Notes: generated from the letters alone by a model not told the origin. Shown: positions 33,367 to 43,591, numbered from the stretch's first letter. The stretch: 64,000 nucleotides of DNA from JADJXV01 sp964527785 (GCA_964527785.1 CAZGNO010000006.1:1-64000); one strand, 5' to 3'. A program made the numbers and translations.

Positions 33367-34329
33367 ATGCAATTCTTACATGGAACAAAAATAGATTTCT
33401 TGGGTAAAAGAAAAACATTTATTTATGTGTCGCTTATATTAAACGTTGTTGGTATCTTGGCTCCGTTTATTCTTGGTCTTCGTTTTGGTATAGATTTCGA
33501 AGGTGGAACTGAAATAGCTCTAAAGTTTTCGGAGAAAATTAACACTGCCGAAATTAGAGATGTTATAGACAAGCAATTTCAAGGTGCTGAAATTAAGTCG
33601 TATGGTAAGGAAAATCAATTTTTAGTAAGGGTAGCTTCTAACTTAGGTAAAGATGCAAAAGACAAGGTGATTCAAGCGCTTCAAGTGAAATATCCTAATG
33701 AAACCATTACTCTTCTTAAAGTTGATGCTATCGGTCCGAAAGTTGGTCAAGAATTAAGAACAAAAGCACTTATTGCTGTTATTCTTGCTGTGATTGCAAT
33801 TATGTTGTATATCGCGTTCAGATTTGAATTTACGTATGGGGTTGGGGCTGCAATTGCTATTGTGCACGATGTGCTTGTTACCTTAGCTTTGGTTACAATC
33901 TTCAGCAAACTGGGAATACTCAATTTAGAAATTAATCAATCTATGATCGCGGCATTCTTGACTGTGGTTGGTTTCTCCGTAAATGATACTGTTATTATTT
34001 TCGACCGTGTTCGTGAGAACTTAGAACGTCATAAAGGTATGAATACGATTAAACTTATGAACATGAGTATCAATGAAACCCTTAGCCGAACAATCAATAC
34101 AGTTCTTACTGTCGTAATGGTATTGCTTATCATTACTCTTTTTGGCGGTGAAGTATTGCAAGGATTTTCGTTTACAATGCTAGTCGGTATCGTAACGGGA
34201 ACTTACTCGTCAATTTACATCGCAAGTGCATTTGTTATTTGGTATCTTCAAAATGTTAAGAAAGTTGATGTTGAAGGTGAGCATGATCGCCAAGTGAAAG
34301 CTGAATTATTGAAAACAGCTAAAATATAA
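33367..34329 (+). CDS. secF: Protein translocase subunit SecF
   Basis: 320 aa, full length. TM1 (~18-38), periplasmic P1 with 'FGIDFEGGTEIALKFS', TM2 (~132-150), then 'EFTYGVGAAIAIVHDVLVTLAL' (TM3), 'AAFLTVVGFSVNDTVIIFDRVREN' (the SecF signature with the Asp and Arg used in proton coupling) and 'RTINTVLTVVMVLLIITLFGG' (TM5-6). It starts 18 bp after secD. Together they form the Sec accessory motor needed for heavy export of T9SS cargo and envelope proteins. Confidence 0.95.
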   Translation: MQFLHGTKIDFLGKRKTFIYVSLILNVVGILAPFILGLRFGIDFEGGTEIALKFSEKINTAEIRDVIDKQFQGAEIKSYGKENQFLVRVASNLGKDAKDKVIQALQVKYPNETITLLKVDAIGPKVGQELRTKALIAVILAVIAIMLYIAFRFEFTYGVGAAIAIVHDVLVTLALVTIFSKLGILNLEINQSMIAAFLTVVGFSVNDTVIIFDRVRENLERHKGMNTIKLMNMSINETLSRTINTVLTVVMVLLIITLFGGEVLQGFSFTMLVGIVTGTYSSIYIASAFVIWYLQNVKKVDVEGEHDRQVKAELLKTAKI

Positions 34330-34351
34330 TTTTTCAGATTCTTCTTTGAAT

Positions 34352-34684
34352 ATGGAAAACACAAATAATCAGTCGTTAAGCGCAGTAATTGCGTTAGGAA
34401 ATCAAGTTATTGGTGGGGCAGATGCTCTAGATTTTAGTGCAGCTATCCGTAAATTTACTGAACAAAACGTTCAGCACATCATTGTTGATATGAGTTCTGT
34501 TGAACTCATCAATAGCAGTGGATTAGGTATGCTCGTAAGCGGACTCAGTATAATGCGAAAGATTGGCGGAACCCTTGTACTGGCAGTAGTACCGGGTAAA
34601 GTTCAGCAAATTTTAGATATGACGCACTTGAATACAGTTTTGCAATCCTACTCAACAATAAAACAAGCCGAAGAAAGTTTATAA
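34352..34684 (+). CDS. STAS-domain anti-sigma factor antagonist
   Basis: 110 aa with a single STAS domain. 'HIIVDMSSVELINSSGLGML' contains the conserved Ser (~58) that is phosphorylated by an RsbW/SpoIIAB-type kinase in SpoIIAA/RsbV proteins. Unphosphorylated, such proteins bind an anti-sigma factor and free a sigma factor. No partner kinase or sigma gene is adjacent, so it may also belong to another partner-switching circuit. ATG 34352 is chosen over TTG 34346. Followed by its own terminator. Confidence 0.88.
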   Translation: MENTNNQSLSAVIALGNQVIGGADALDFSAAIRKFTEQNVQHIIVDMSSVELINSSGLGMLVSGLSIMRKIGGTLVLAVVPGKVQQILDMTHLNTVLQSYSTIKQAEESL

Positions 34685-34711
34685 CATAATGTACTCGCAA
34701 AATAAAATATT

Positions 34712-34745
34712 AGCTCCGATTTTAGAAATGAAGTCGGAGCTTTGC
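34712..34745 (+). terminator. Terminator after the STAS gene
   Basis: AGCTCCGA (34712-34719) pairs exactly with TCGGAGCT (34734-34741) with a 14-nt loop, followed by TTGCATTTT. It separates the secDF-STAS unit from purA. Confidence 0.7.
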
Positions 34746-34817
34746 ATTTTAGAAACACTCTGATTCTAAAATTGACTTGAAAACTATCGTATTTAATAAC
34801 TTTAGGTAACTTATATA

Positions 34818-36095
34818 ATGAATACTCGAATTATAGTGGGTGCACAGTGGGGAGACGAAGGCAAGGGAAAAGTCGTAGATTTGTTAAGTGAGAAAGCTGA
34901 TATTGTTGCTCGGTATCAGGGAGGAGCAAATGCCGGTCATACAATTGTATTTCAAGGCAAGAAATTTGTTCTTCACCTCATCCCTTCAGGAATTTTACAT
35001 CCGCATTGCCAATGTGTAATTGGAAACGGGGTTGTAATAGACCCTGTAGCATTAATGGATGAAATCCATATGCTCGAGCAACTCGGAATATCTATCGAGG
35101 GAAGACTGTTCATTAGTCACAAAGCACATCTTATAATGCCATATCATAAAATCCTCGACACCGCCCGTGAGCAACACGCTGCTGAGAATTCAATAGGGAC
35201 TACAGGGCGTGGAATAGGACCATCCTATATTGATAAATTTAGCCGTGTTGGAATTAGAATCGTTGATTTATTAGACCGTAAAACATTAGAAGAAAAACTA
35301 CGATCTAATATTGAAGAGAAAAACACCGTTCTCAGGAAAATTTACGACCACGAGGAGCTTAATATCGAACAGATAGTTCGTGAATACCTTGCATTCGATA
35401 CTCAAATTGACCCTTATATTACCGATACAACCGCTTTGCTTAATCAAGCAATAAAGGACGGAAAAAGTGTGTTGATGGAGGGTGCTCAAGGAGCATTGCT
35501 CGATGTAGATCACGGAACATATCCATTTGTTACAAGTTCTAATCCTACCAGTGGGGGAGCTTGTACCGGTTTGGGGGTACCCCCTACATCTATAGCCAGT
35601 ATTATGGGGGTAGTAAAAGCATATTCAACCCGTGTTGGAAATGGACCTTTTCCTACTGAGTTAAATGATGAAATGGGTGAATTTTTACGCAAGGAAGGTG
35701 CTGAATTCGGTGCTACAACGGGACGTCCACGCAGATGTGGCTGGCTGGACTTAGTTGCGCTCAAATACTCGGTTATGGTTAATGGAATATCTGAGATTGC
35801 TCTCACCAAAATTGATGTTTTGAACAATTTTGACGAAATTAAGGTATGTACCGAGTATCATTCAAAAGGTAAAGCTCTCAAGTATTTTCCTGCCGACTGT
35901 TCACAATTGGAATCTTTGACTCCTCAGTATAGTACAATGAAGGGGTGGAATACTTCACTTAATGGGATTACTAACTATAATGACCTGCCTGAAAATACTA
36001 AGCAATATATTCAATTTATCGAGGATTTTACAGGGGCAAAGGTAACCATTGTTTCTCTTAGTCCTAGCCGCGAGGATACTATTATACGCTCGTAG
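34818..36095 (+). CDS. purA: Adenylosuccinate synthase
   Basis: 425 aa, full length; makes adenylosuccinate from IMP, GTP and aspartate, the first committed step to AMP. 'VGAQWGDEGKGKVVDLL' (catalytic Asp ~13 and P-loop, ~7-23), 'GNGVVIDP', 'STTGRGIGPSYIDK'-like segment ('GTTGRGIGPSYIDK', ~129-142), 'LMEGAQGALLDVDHGTYPFVTSSNP' and 'TTGRPRRCGWLDLV' are intact. It is followed 43 bp later by guaB, the competing IMP enzyme, so the two branches of IMP use are paired here. Confidence 0.97.
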   Translation: MNTRIIVGAQWGDEGKGKVVDLLSEKADIVARYQGGANAGHTIVFQGKKFVLHLIPSGILHPHCQCVIGNGVVIDPVALMDEIHMLEQLGISIEGRLFISHKAHLIMPYHKILDTAREQHAAENSIGTTGRGIGPSYIDKFSRVGIRIVDLLDRKTLEEKLRSNIEEKNTVLRKIYDHEELNIEQIVREYLAFDTQIDPYITDTTALLNQAIKDGKSVLMEGAQGALLDVDHGTYPFVTSSNPTSGGACTGLGVPPTSIASIMGVVKAYSTRVGNGPFPTELNDEMGEFLRKEGAEFGATTGRPRRCGWLDLVALKYSVMVNGISEIALTKIDVLNNFDEIKVCTEYHSKGKALKYFPADCSQLESLTPQYSTMKGWNTSLNGITNYNDLPENTKQYIQFIEDFTGAKVTIVSLSPSREDTIIRS

Positions 36096-36138
36096 GTTTA
36101 CTGTTACTAACGACATTTATTTTTGGGAGATATATTTT

Positions 36139-37593
36139 ATGACTGTTCAAAAAATTGCAGGTGAAGGACTTACATTCGATGATGTACTTCTTGTTCCAGC
36201 TTATTCTGAGGTTCTTCCCAGAGAAACCAATCTTGGTTCACGACTGACGGACAGAATTTCACTTAATGTACCAATCCTTTCAGCAGCAATGGATACAGTG
36301 ACAGAAGCCGATATGGCAATAGGTCTGGCGCGTGAAGGGGGTATGGGTGTTATTCATAAAAACATGACGATTGCCCGGCAAGCAGATGAAGTTGATAAAG
36401 TAAAACGCTCGGAGTCGGGAATGATACTGCATCCAATAGTATTGAAAGCAAATGATTCTGTGCAGGATGCTTTAAACCTTATGGCAAAATATCGAATTTC
36501 AGGTTTTCCTGTAGTAGATAATAACGGTAAACTCATAGGAGTTGTGACGAATAGGGATTTACGCTTTCAATTGTTTGCTCAGCGTGAGATTGAATCGGTT
36601 ATGACCAAGGACAATTTGATTACCGCTCCTCAGGGTACAACGCTTGAAGATGCCGAGCTTCTCTTGCAACAGCATCGAATAGAAAAACTTCCGGTAGTTG
36701 ATGACAATGGATTTCTTCGAGGATTAATCACCTTTAAAGATATACAGAAAAAGAAAAAGTACCCAAATGCCTGCAAAGATGAACTCGGACGATTACGTGT
36801 TGGTGCGGCTTTAGGTATTGCTGAGGATACCCTCGAACGTGTTGCAGCACTTTTTGAGGCAAGTGTTGATTGTGTGTTTATTGATACTGCGCACGGACAT
36901 TCGCGTGGTGTAATTGAAATGGTAAAACGCGTGAAATCAGAATTTCCTGAAATTCAAGTAGTTGCAGGAAATATTGCTACAGCGTCAGCTGCCCAGGCAC
37001 TGATAAAAGCAGGGGCTGATGCTCTTAAAGTTGGAATAGGACCGGGTAGTATTTGTACAACAAGAATTATTGCCGGTGTCGGCGTACCACAACTTACGGC
37101 AATTATGAATGTAGCACAAGCTTCAAGCATTCCTGTTATTGCTGATGGCGGTATAAAACAAACAGGTGATATTGCAAAAGCAATAGCGTCCGGAGCAGAC
37201 GCGGTAATGATTGGCAGTCTTTTCGCAGGGCATGAGGAATCACCGGGCGAGAAAATTCTTCTGGAAGGTCGCGCATACAAAACGTATAGGGGAATGGGAA
37301 GTATTGGGGCGATGAACTCCGGTTCGGCAGACCGTTATTTCCAAGATGTTGAGGAAGAAATAAGCAAACTTGTACCGGAAGGAATTGAAGGGAGAGTACC
37401 ATATAAAGGAACAGTAGCCGATACAATTTTCCAAATGGCTGGCGGACTTCGTGCAGCAATGGGATATTGCGGATGCGGTACAATTGCTGAAATGAAATCA
37501 CGCGCTCAATTTGTAAAAATGACTGGGGCGGGCTTCCGTGAGTCTCACCCGCATGATGTGATAGTAACGAAAGAATCGCCTAACTACTATTAA
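36139..37593 (+). CDS. guaB: Inosine-5'-monophosphate dehydrogenase
   Basis: 484 aa; oxidises IMP to XMP, the first step to GMP. 'LTFDDVLLVPAYSEVLPRE' begins the barrel, two CBS domains occupy ~95-205 ('YRISGFPVVDNNGKLIGVVTNRDLR' and 'HRIEKLPVVDDNGFLRGLIT'), the catalytic Cys ~306 lies in 'GPGSICTTRII', and the flap carries 'YFQDVEEE...EGIEGRVPYKG'. The open frame extends upstream over the end of purA; ATG 36139 is the family start. A -7 like TATTTTTG (36118-36125) precedes it but lacks a -33 box, so it may be read from the purA transcript. Confidence 0.97.
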   Translation: MTVQKIAGEGLTFDDVLLVPAYSEVLPRETNLGSRLTDRISLNVPILSAAMDTVTEADMAIGLAREGGMGVIHKNMTIARQADEVDKVKRSESGMILHPIVLKANDSVQDALNLMAKYRISGFPVVDNNGKLIGVVTNRDLRFQLFAQREIESVMTKDNLITAPQGTTLEDAELLLQQHRIEKLPVVDDNGFLRGLITFKDIQKKKKYPNACKDELGRLRVGAALGIAEDTLERVAALFEASVDCVFIDTAHGHSRGVIEMVKRVKSEFPEIQVVAGNIATASAAQALIKAGADALKVGIGPGSICTTRIIAGVGVPQLTAIMNVAQASSIPVIADGGIKQTGDIAKAIASGADAVMIGSLFAGHEESPGEKILLEGRAYKTYRGMGSIGAMNSGSADRYFQDVEEEISKLVPEGIEGRVPYKGTVADTIFQMAGGLRAAMGYCGCGTIAEMKSRAQFVKMTGAGFRESHPHDVIVTKESPNYY

Positions 37594-37624
37594 TATTTTT
37601 CAAGCAATTAACATAATTACTTAA

Positions 37625-38740
37625 ATGAAAAAAGAATCAATAAAAGATACTCCGACTCAAGGTGCAGAAAAACGTCTTGCTGTAATTCGCAAACAAATGG
37701 GAGAAAAGGGGATAGATGCACTTTTAGTTACGAGTTTGCACCATATTCGCTACCTGACAAACTTTTCCGGTTCAAATGCGACACTTTTTATTTTGCAGTC
37801 AAAGGTATTGTTTTTTACTGACGACCGTTATACAGAGCAGATCAAAACGGAACTTCATTCATTGAAAGGGCTTGAATCGTACATTGAACGTAGTCCATAT
37901 ACGTTTATCAAAGAAAAAAACATACTTGCAAATTCTAAAACAATCGGTGTTGAAACTAGCAAGTTACCATATTCAACTGTAATGCAGCTTCGTAAGACCT
38001 TCAAACCGATTAAAATCATTAAAGCTGATGGTATAGTAGAGAATGCAACTATACCGAAAACTCCTGATGAAATTGCTAAAATAAAACGTGCTGCTGATAT
38101 TCAAGCTGAGGTCTTTAAACAAATATTACCATTAATTAAGGTTGGAGTAAAAGAATCTGATTTGGCAGCCGAAATTACATATCGAGGCAGAATGCTCGGT
38201 GCCGAAAAGGAAGCGTTTGATATTATTGTTGTTGCCGGTGAGCATAGCGCATGGGTACATGGTCGCGCCACAGAACAAAAAATCAAATCCGGAGATATGA
38301 TAACCTTTGATTTCGGATTCTATGTAGATGGATTTGCTTCTGATGTTACACGAACTGTAGCGGTAGGCAAGGTTTCTGACGAGCAACGCAAAGTGTATGG
38401 AATTGTTCAAGAAGCGCACAAAACAGCAATCGCATCTGCTAAAGTAGGTATGACAGGCAAAGAATTGGATGCTGTAGCTCGAGACATCATAACAGCTGCC
38501 GGATATGGAGATTATTTCCAGCATTCGTTAGGTCATGGATTAGGAATCCTTGTTCACGAGAATCCTGCAATTTCATTTAGAAATGACAAAGGTACAATTC
38601 CTGTTGGTGCTGTGATTACCATTGAACCCGGAATTTATCTACCAGGTAAATTTGGCGTTCGTATTGAAGATGATATTCTTATTACTGAGACCGGTTGTGA
38701 GATACTTAGTTCCGGAAGCAGTGAATTGTTAGTGCTCTGA
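37625..38740 (+). CDS. M24 family Xaa-Pro peptidase
   Basis: 371 aa cytosolic metallopeptidase with the creatinase/prolidase architecture: an N-terminal 'DALLVTSLHHIRYLTNFSGSNATLFI' domain (~30-55) and a pita-bread catalytic domain. The dinuclear metal ligands are visible in 'DFGFYVDGFASDVTRT' (two Asp, ~229-240), 'HSLGHGLGILVHENP' (His ~305), 'TIEPGIYLPGKFGVRIEDD' (Glu ~338 and ~351). It cleaves N-terminal Xaa-Pro bonds (aminopeptidase) or Xaa-Pro dipeptides; the two cannot be told apart here. It follows guaB by 31 bp. Confidence 0.92.
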   Translation: MKKESIKDTPTQGAEKRLAVIRKQMGEKGIDALLVTSLHHIRYLTNFSGSNATLFILQSKVLFFTDDRYTEQIKTELHSLKGLESYIERSPYTFIKEKNILANSKTIGVETSKLPYSTVMQLRKTFKPIKIIKADGIVENATIPKTPDEIAKIKRAADIQAEVFKQILPLIKVGVKESDLAAEITYRGRMLGAEKEAFDIIVVAGEHSAWVHGRATEQKIKSGDMITFDFGFYVDGFASDVTRTVAVGKVSDEQRKVYGIVQEAHKTAIASAKVGMTGKELDAVARDIITAAGYGDYFQHSLGHGLGILVHENPAISFRNDKGTIPVGAVITIEPGIYLPGKFGVRIEDDILITETGCEILSSGSSELLVL

Positions 38741-38844
38741 TAATTTGAGGGAATCCCTATGTAAATGGGGAGAGCACCTCTGAATTTCACTTTACATAAT
38801 AACAATTATATTACCAATAATAGCATCTGAAAGTTACACTCAAA

Positions 38845-38875
38845 AAAGCCATATCTACATAGTAGATATGGCTTT
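38845..38875. terminator. Bidirectional terminator between convergent genes
   Basis: AAAGCCATATCTAC (38845-38858), loop ATA, GTAGATATGGCTTT (38862-38875): a perfect 14-bp stem. On the minus strand it is followed by TTTGAG-like U residues (AAA run at 38842-38847 on the plus strand), so it should end the lyase transcript; on the plus strand it also closes the peptidase unit. Confidence 0.85.
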
Positions 38876-38913
38876 GAATGTTTTAGCAGTCGTTAGATTT
38901 GATTGTGTATATG

Positions 38914-41709
38914 CTATTTACCAACAACAAATTGTGCGGATTGTGAAAATAAATCTGATTCAATACGTATAAAATATACACCTGATTGCAATTCTTTAGT
39001 TGATAGCAATATGTTTTCTTCAACACTTCTGCCTGTATAAATAGTTTTGATTTTCTGCCCAAGTGAATTATACAAGCTAACATTTACATTTGATGCGTTA
39101 TATAAAGTTGGCAAAGCAAAACTAACAGTTACATTATCTGTTGCCGGATTAGGACTGGCAAACAGTAATCCTGACGGAACAGATTTGTGTTCATGCGTCG
39201 CTGTAGTTTTTCCAAGTGATGAAACCCCTTGCTGAGTTATTTCAAAACGTAAAACTCCGGTTGAAGTTGATGTTAATTGACCATTTGCTGATTGAGTAAC
39301 AGAAACGGTATCGTTACTAACTGAAACGGTGTAATTCGCTGACGCTGCAACGCCGCATAATGTATGCTCAGTTTCAGTGCCTGAGATTTGGTAACTGCAT
39401 TCGGTAATTGCTTGTGGAGTTTGCCCTGTACGATTATTAAAGAGTACATAATTGATCGAATTTTCAACAATTCTTGCTCCCGTCATTTGTCCTTCGATTG
39501 ATTCTATTGTGGTCGAATTCATTTCATTCATAACAGAATCACCAGCTTGGATAGCTGTAAGATATACCATTTCCAATGGGTTAGACTGACTTTTCACTTC
39601 AATTCTCCACGTTGGCGAATCATTGAAGGCATACTTCATACTCGTACCCCAACGATTATCAGGATTGTTTGTAAGATTTACTGAGGTTGTCACTGCATCC
39701 GACGGCAAAAGAGTATGTAGGAACATCTTAGATACACCATGTAATTCCTTAACTTTATTATTAGTTATAGTCGGTTGCAATGGTACGTGCCAGCGTAAGT
39801 TTTTAATATACTGACCGTTTGAATTTGTCGAGTTCTTCGCTTTGATTTGGTCGAAAACTACAGCGATATTGTGTGAGTTAAGATATACCATATTTCTGTA
39901 GAATTTCTGCAATGTACGCTTAGAAGTATCTGCTACAGTATTTGGATACATCATATTATCATAAGCAGTTGTCAAATCAGTTCTTACATAAGTGAAATTT
40001 GCTGTTTGCTCTGCGGCAACCACTCTATCTACCCCATAATTACTCTGCCCACCACAATTGTCTACCGATTGACGGCGAGTATAATCTCCCCAGTCATCAA
40101 AGAAAAGTGTATTCTTCATACTTGAATGAACTATGTATCCAAGTGATGCCCCTATCACTCCAATACCTGATGTACCACGATAATTTGCAGGGCTAATGAG
40201 AAGTGGGTTTTTGCCTCGTGTCAAATATATATGACCAGCATGATAATGTTGGTGATCGCCGTAAAATGATGCTCCCATTTCTGCGACTAACCAGGTAGCA
40301 TTGTCATTCCAGGAAGATCTGGTAATAAAACGAGGCATTGCTCCGTTGGTAGTTCCACCTTGAGGGAAACCATTTCCGAATGGTGAATAAAACAAAGGAT
40401 AATCTCCTGCAGATGCATTACGATTTGGTTGCTTGAAGAAAAATGCCTCCCATTTAGAAAGTTCATCTATTCTAACATCAGGTGCATAATAGCCGTATCC
40501 TGTGTTTTGAAGTAAATCATTATAGCAGAAATGTTGGGCTGTCGCACTGTCCGATGTCTCGGCGAGTATATATGCTAAGCGAGCAGGTAAGCTCTTAAGT
40601 GTGGATGCACCTTGATTACCGCCCCAGTCCCCTACCGGATCAACAGCAATTTTGTTTGGCTGTTGAGCGTGTTTGAGCGAACGGAGCATATCCTGATACC
40701 ATGAGATTCTTTCCGAAATTAAATCTTCCCCTGTTGCAGATTTCACAATAAGCGAGTAGTCAATTTGACGATTAAACTCATTTGTACCATAACTCCACCC
40801 TTGGAAGTTAAATCCACCTTTGAACGGTTTTCCATTTTTTCCTTCATTATTTCCAAGTGCAGAAGTACGTCTCGCCGGATAATTACCTTCAAACGTTTGT
40901 GTTCGGTTACCTGTTGGAATCATTGAGTTTGCGAGCAGGTTAGACTGAGTGCCGTCGTAGCGAATTCTTGCCCAATCAATGAGTAATTGTGCCTTGCTAA
41001 AATCACCATAACCGGCGTATCCCAAAAATGCTGCAGAAATTAAGCACCCTCCAAAATAGTTACCGATAGCAGGACCGTTATTTTCATACGTACCATAATA
41101 TCCGTTCACTGAATATGTTAAACTGTCTGCGTGTTTGTTCATCAGGGTCAGCATTTTACTTTTTCTTGTTGAATCTAACCGGTCATAGCACCAATCATAA
41201 ATAATTGCAAATGACACACCTACGTAGCGTGAAGCATACGCAATATTCACCATGAATGGAGTTCTTCCTGCACGTTTTCCTGTTTCGAGCGAGTCACCTT
41301 TCATCATTTCATCGGCAAGTTGAAGCAGTTTGTTAGAATAAACAGTATCACCGGAAATCTGATATGCCAAGCCAAGAACCATTGTTGCATCATACCATTC
41401 TGTTCCTTGAAAGCCGTACATAATACGGTTGCTATACCAGTCTCCTCGTGTTTCATAGGTATATTTGTTAATAGGAAATGTCTTTAGCTGATCTGCACGA
41501 GACTTGAGTGTAGTCCATGTCTGGTCGTTTGTATTCTTTTTAGCGACTAATTTCGCTTTTGTGGCTGAATCGAGCAATAGTCGCGGATGCGACTCACGAA
41601 CTTGCTGACCTGAGGCAAGTGCTTTGGGTTGGAATAGAATCCAAACTGCAAAAACTGACAGAAGAGCGAGAAATAATAATTCCCGTTGCTGTTTTGAGAA
41701 GATAGTCAT
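38914..41709 (-). CDS. Secreted heparinase II/III-like polysaccharide lyase with T9SS sorting domain
   Basis: 931 aa. An N-terminal signal or anchor ('LLFLALLSVFAVWILFQPKALA') is followed by an (alpha/alpha) toroid (~40-400: 'HPRLLLDSATKAKLVAKK', 'WYDATMVLGLAYQISGDT', 'YENNGPAIGNYFGGCL'). A beta-sandwich domain with 'GDHQHYHAGHIYLTRGKNPLLI' (~488) holds the His cluster of heparinase II/III-type lyases. The C-terminus 'LFASPNPATDNVTVSFALP...LQSGVYFIRIES' is a T9SS type A sorting domain. It probably depolymerises an acidic polysaccharide outside the cell; the substrate is not predictable. ATG 41709 is used instead of the TTG three bases upstream. Confidence 0.82.
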   Translation of the reverse strand: MTIFSKQQRELLFLALLSVFAVWILFQPKALASGQQVRESHPRLLLDSATKAKLVAKKNTNDQTWTTLKSRADQLKTFPINKYTYETRGDWYSNRIMYGFQGTEWYDATMVLGLAYQISGDTVYSNKLLQLADEMMKGDSLETGKRAGRTPFMVNIAYASRYVGVSFAIIYDWCYDRLDSTRKSKMLTLMNKHADSLTYSVNGYYGTYENNGPAIGNYFGGCLISAAFLGYAGYGDFSKAQLLIDWARIRYDGTQSNLLANSMIPTGNRTQTFEGNYPARRTSALGNNEGKNGKPFKGGFNFQGWSYGTNEFNRQIDYSLIVKSATGEDLISERISWYQDMLRSLKHAQQPNKIAVDPVGDWGGNQGASTLKSLPARLAYILAETSDSATAQHFCYNDLLQNTGYGYYAPDVRIDELSKWEAFFFKQPNRNASAGDYPLFYSPFGNGFPQGGTTNGAMPRFITRSSWNDNATWLVAEMGASFYGDHQHYHAGHIYLTRGKNPLLISPANYRGTSGIGVIGASLGYIVHSSMKNTLFFDDWGDYTRRQSVDNCGGQSNYGVDRVVAAEQTANFTYVRTDLTTAYDNMMYPNTVADTSKRTLQKFYRNMVYLNSHNIAVVFDQIKAKNSTNSNGQYIKNLRWHVPLQPTITNNKVKELHGVSKMFLHTLLPSDAVTTSVNLTNNPDNRWGTSMKYAFNDSPTWRIEVKSQSNPLEMVYLTAIQAGDSVMNEMNSTTIESIEGQMTGARIVENSINYVLFNNRTGQTPQAITECSYQISGTETEHTLCGVAASANYTVSVSNDTVSVTQSANGQLTSTSTGVLRFEITQQGVSSLGKTTATHEHKSVPSGLLFASPNPATDNVTVSFALPTLYNASNVNVSLYNSLGQKIKTIYTGRSVEENILLSTKELQSGVYFIRIESDLFSQSAQFVVGK

Positions 41710-41800
41710 CAATTAACACCATATAAAGTAGTAGATATAAAATTATACTACAAAATTACGATGTTAATATTTTGGTTTTTGTACTGAAAAAGTACGTAGG

Positions 41801-43570
41801 TTATCTGATTGAATTAAGGATATTCGACAAACTCGAAAACGAACCAACCCCTATCTTTTTCCTAATGTTATAGCGATGTGTATCTATTGTTCTTTTTGAA
41901 GTTATTAGAATATCCGCTATGTTTTGAGTTGTAAGGTTGATTTTAAGAAGAGAACAAATTTTAATTTCAGTTGGAGAAAGAATCGGATATTTTTCAGCAA
42001 GTCGAGCGGAAAATGTAGGATGAATAACCGAAAATTGCTTGTTAAATACTGACCACTGATTTTCATTGGTTATAATAGACAACACATGATTGTTGCTCTT
42101 ACTTTTACCATCGCCTACATTTGTCTTTGATTCTTTATTGATTGAATTCAAAGCCGTTCTAGATTGTGTTATTTGCAATGCAAGTGATTGCAATTCTTGA
42201 TTTTTACGTTCGATTTCATTATGAAGTTTCTTTGTTTCGATAAGCAGGGTCTCTTGCTCTTGTTCATATTTTTTAATTGATTCTTTGAGTAGCATTCTGT
42301 TTAACTTGGCATTATGGTGATGACTACTTTGCAAATCTTCGATTTCTTTTTTTTGTTCATAATGGAACAGTGCTTTCTCCGGTTCAGCAGTCAAACGGCA
42401 ACATTGGGCAAGAGCGTCATTCAAGAGAATCTGAAAGCGAACTGACTGACATTCCACTGCAGTGCTCAGAGCGCGATTAAAAAACTGAATTGCTATGCTG
42501 ATGTCACCCGTCTTTTTGTAATACTGACCAAGATGATACCAAACATCAATACAATCAATCTTACTACCTTTTTGTTCAGCAATTGACCTTGCTTGCTCAT
42601 AATATTTCAGTGCTTCGTCATAAAACTCTAATGCAGTATTAACCTCACCCAAATGTAAATAAACAGTGGATGAAAGATAATTCTCACCAATTTTATCACA
42701 TTGTTCCAGAGCTTTTAAGAAGAAATTGAGTGCTGCATTGTAATTGCCTTGTTCATTACACGATGTACCAAGATTGGAATATGCAAAAGCAATTGATATT
42801 GTATGTTCATTTTTTTGTGCATACTCAATACCTGTTAAATACGCCTCATCAGCTTTATCATACTGTTGCTGCTCCGAATAATATAACCCTAAATTATTGT
42901 AGTATTCTGAGATTTGGTTGTAGTTTTTTCCCGCTAAGATAATATCACCTCCACGTAAATGATATTCAAGAGCAGTAGAATAATCTCCTAAACGGTAGTA
43001 GCTTGATGCCAGATTTATCATCACACTTCCCGTTAATTCTACATGGTTGATTAGCTCGAAAATACTTTTGCTTTTCAAAAAGCATTCCACTGCCTGTTCA
43101 AAATCACCGATTACATTCCAAACTATCCCTTGTTTTTCTAATGTATATGCTTCGGTAAGGGAGTCTTGTGATTGGATTGCCAGTACTCTTGCTTGAACAA
43201 TGTTTTCCAGGGCTTCATCATATTTTCCAAGAAGAACGTTAAATAAAGAAATTGTGTTGAGTACTTTTGCATGAAATAAAGGATTTTCGATTTCAACACA
43301 GAGAACCAGTGCTCGTTTACAATGGATAAGCCCTTCGTTATAAAGACTTGCTTCGCCATAACAAGAAGCTATAACAAGTAACCCCTTAATTATCCCCTCT
43401 TTATAGTTATTTTCTTCAGAAGCTGATATAATTTGTTCACCTAATTCTGTTTTTCTTTTATTGTCTGAAGTAGAAATATATGCTACAAGTTCATACTGAG
43501 CATCAATTTTCCTTTTTATATGCTTAGTTCTGGCAATAAATAGTTCTAATTCTTCAATCGAACGTTTCAT
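41801..43570 (-). CDS. TPR-repeat protein with C-terminal LuxR-type DNA-binding domain
   Basis: 589 aa, soluble. About nine tetratricopeptide repeats fill ~45-390 ('NLGLYYSEQQQYDKADEAYL', 'NLGTSCNEQGNYNAALNFFL', 'HLGEVNTALEFYDEALKYYE'). A coiled coil (~400-470) follows, then a GerE/LuxR helix-turn-helix: 'YPILSPTEIKICSLLKINL' and 'TQNIADILITSKRTIDTHRYNIRKKIG' (~530-575). TPR-LuxR one-component or partner regulators are common in Bacteroidota. Its target is unknown; the neighbouring lyase or hydrolase genes are candidates only by position. Confidence 0.85.
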   Translation of the reverse strand: MKRSIEELELFIARTKHIKRKIDAQYELVAYISTSDNKRKTELGEQIISASEENNYKEGIIKGLLVIASCYGEASLYNEGLIHCKRALVLCVEIENPLFHAKVLNTISLFNVLLGKYDEALENIVQARVLAIQSQDSLTEAYTLEKQGIVWNVIGDFEQAVECFLKSKSIFELINHVELTGSVMINLASSYYRLGDYSTALEYHLRGGDIILAGKNYNQISEYYNNLGLYYSEQQQYDKADEAYLTGIEYAQKNEHTISIAFAYSNLGTSCNEQGNYNAALNFFLKALEQCDKIGENYLSSTVYLHLGEVNTALEFYDEALKYYEQARSIAEQKGSKIDCIDVWYHLGQYYKKTGDISIAIQFFNRALSTAVECQSVRFQILLNDALAQCCRLTAEPEKALFHYEQKKEIEDLQSSHHHNAKLNRMLLKESIKKYEQEQETLLIETKKLHNEIERKNQELQSLALQITQSRTALNSINKESKTNVGDGKSKSNNHVLSIITNENQWSVFNKQFSVIHPTFSARLAEKYPILSPTEIKICSLLKINLTTQNIADILITSKRTIDTHRYNIRKKIGVGSFSSLSNILNSIR

Positions 43571-43591
43571 AAATTCACAATGAATAGTAAA

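Noticed and set aside
36118..36125. A promoter for guaB
   Set aside because: TATTTTTG fits the -7 box, but no TTTG lies 19-21 nt upstream and the leader would be under 10 nt, so it is not listed as a feature.
38741..38844. A small gene between the Xaa-Pro peptidase and the terminator
   Set aside because: No open frame with a ribosome binding site; only a weak AGGGAATCCCT palindrome.
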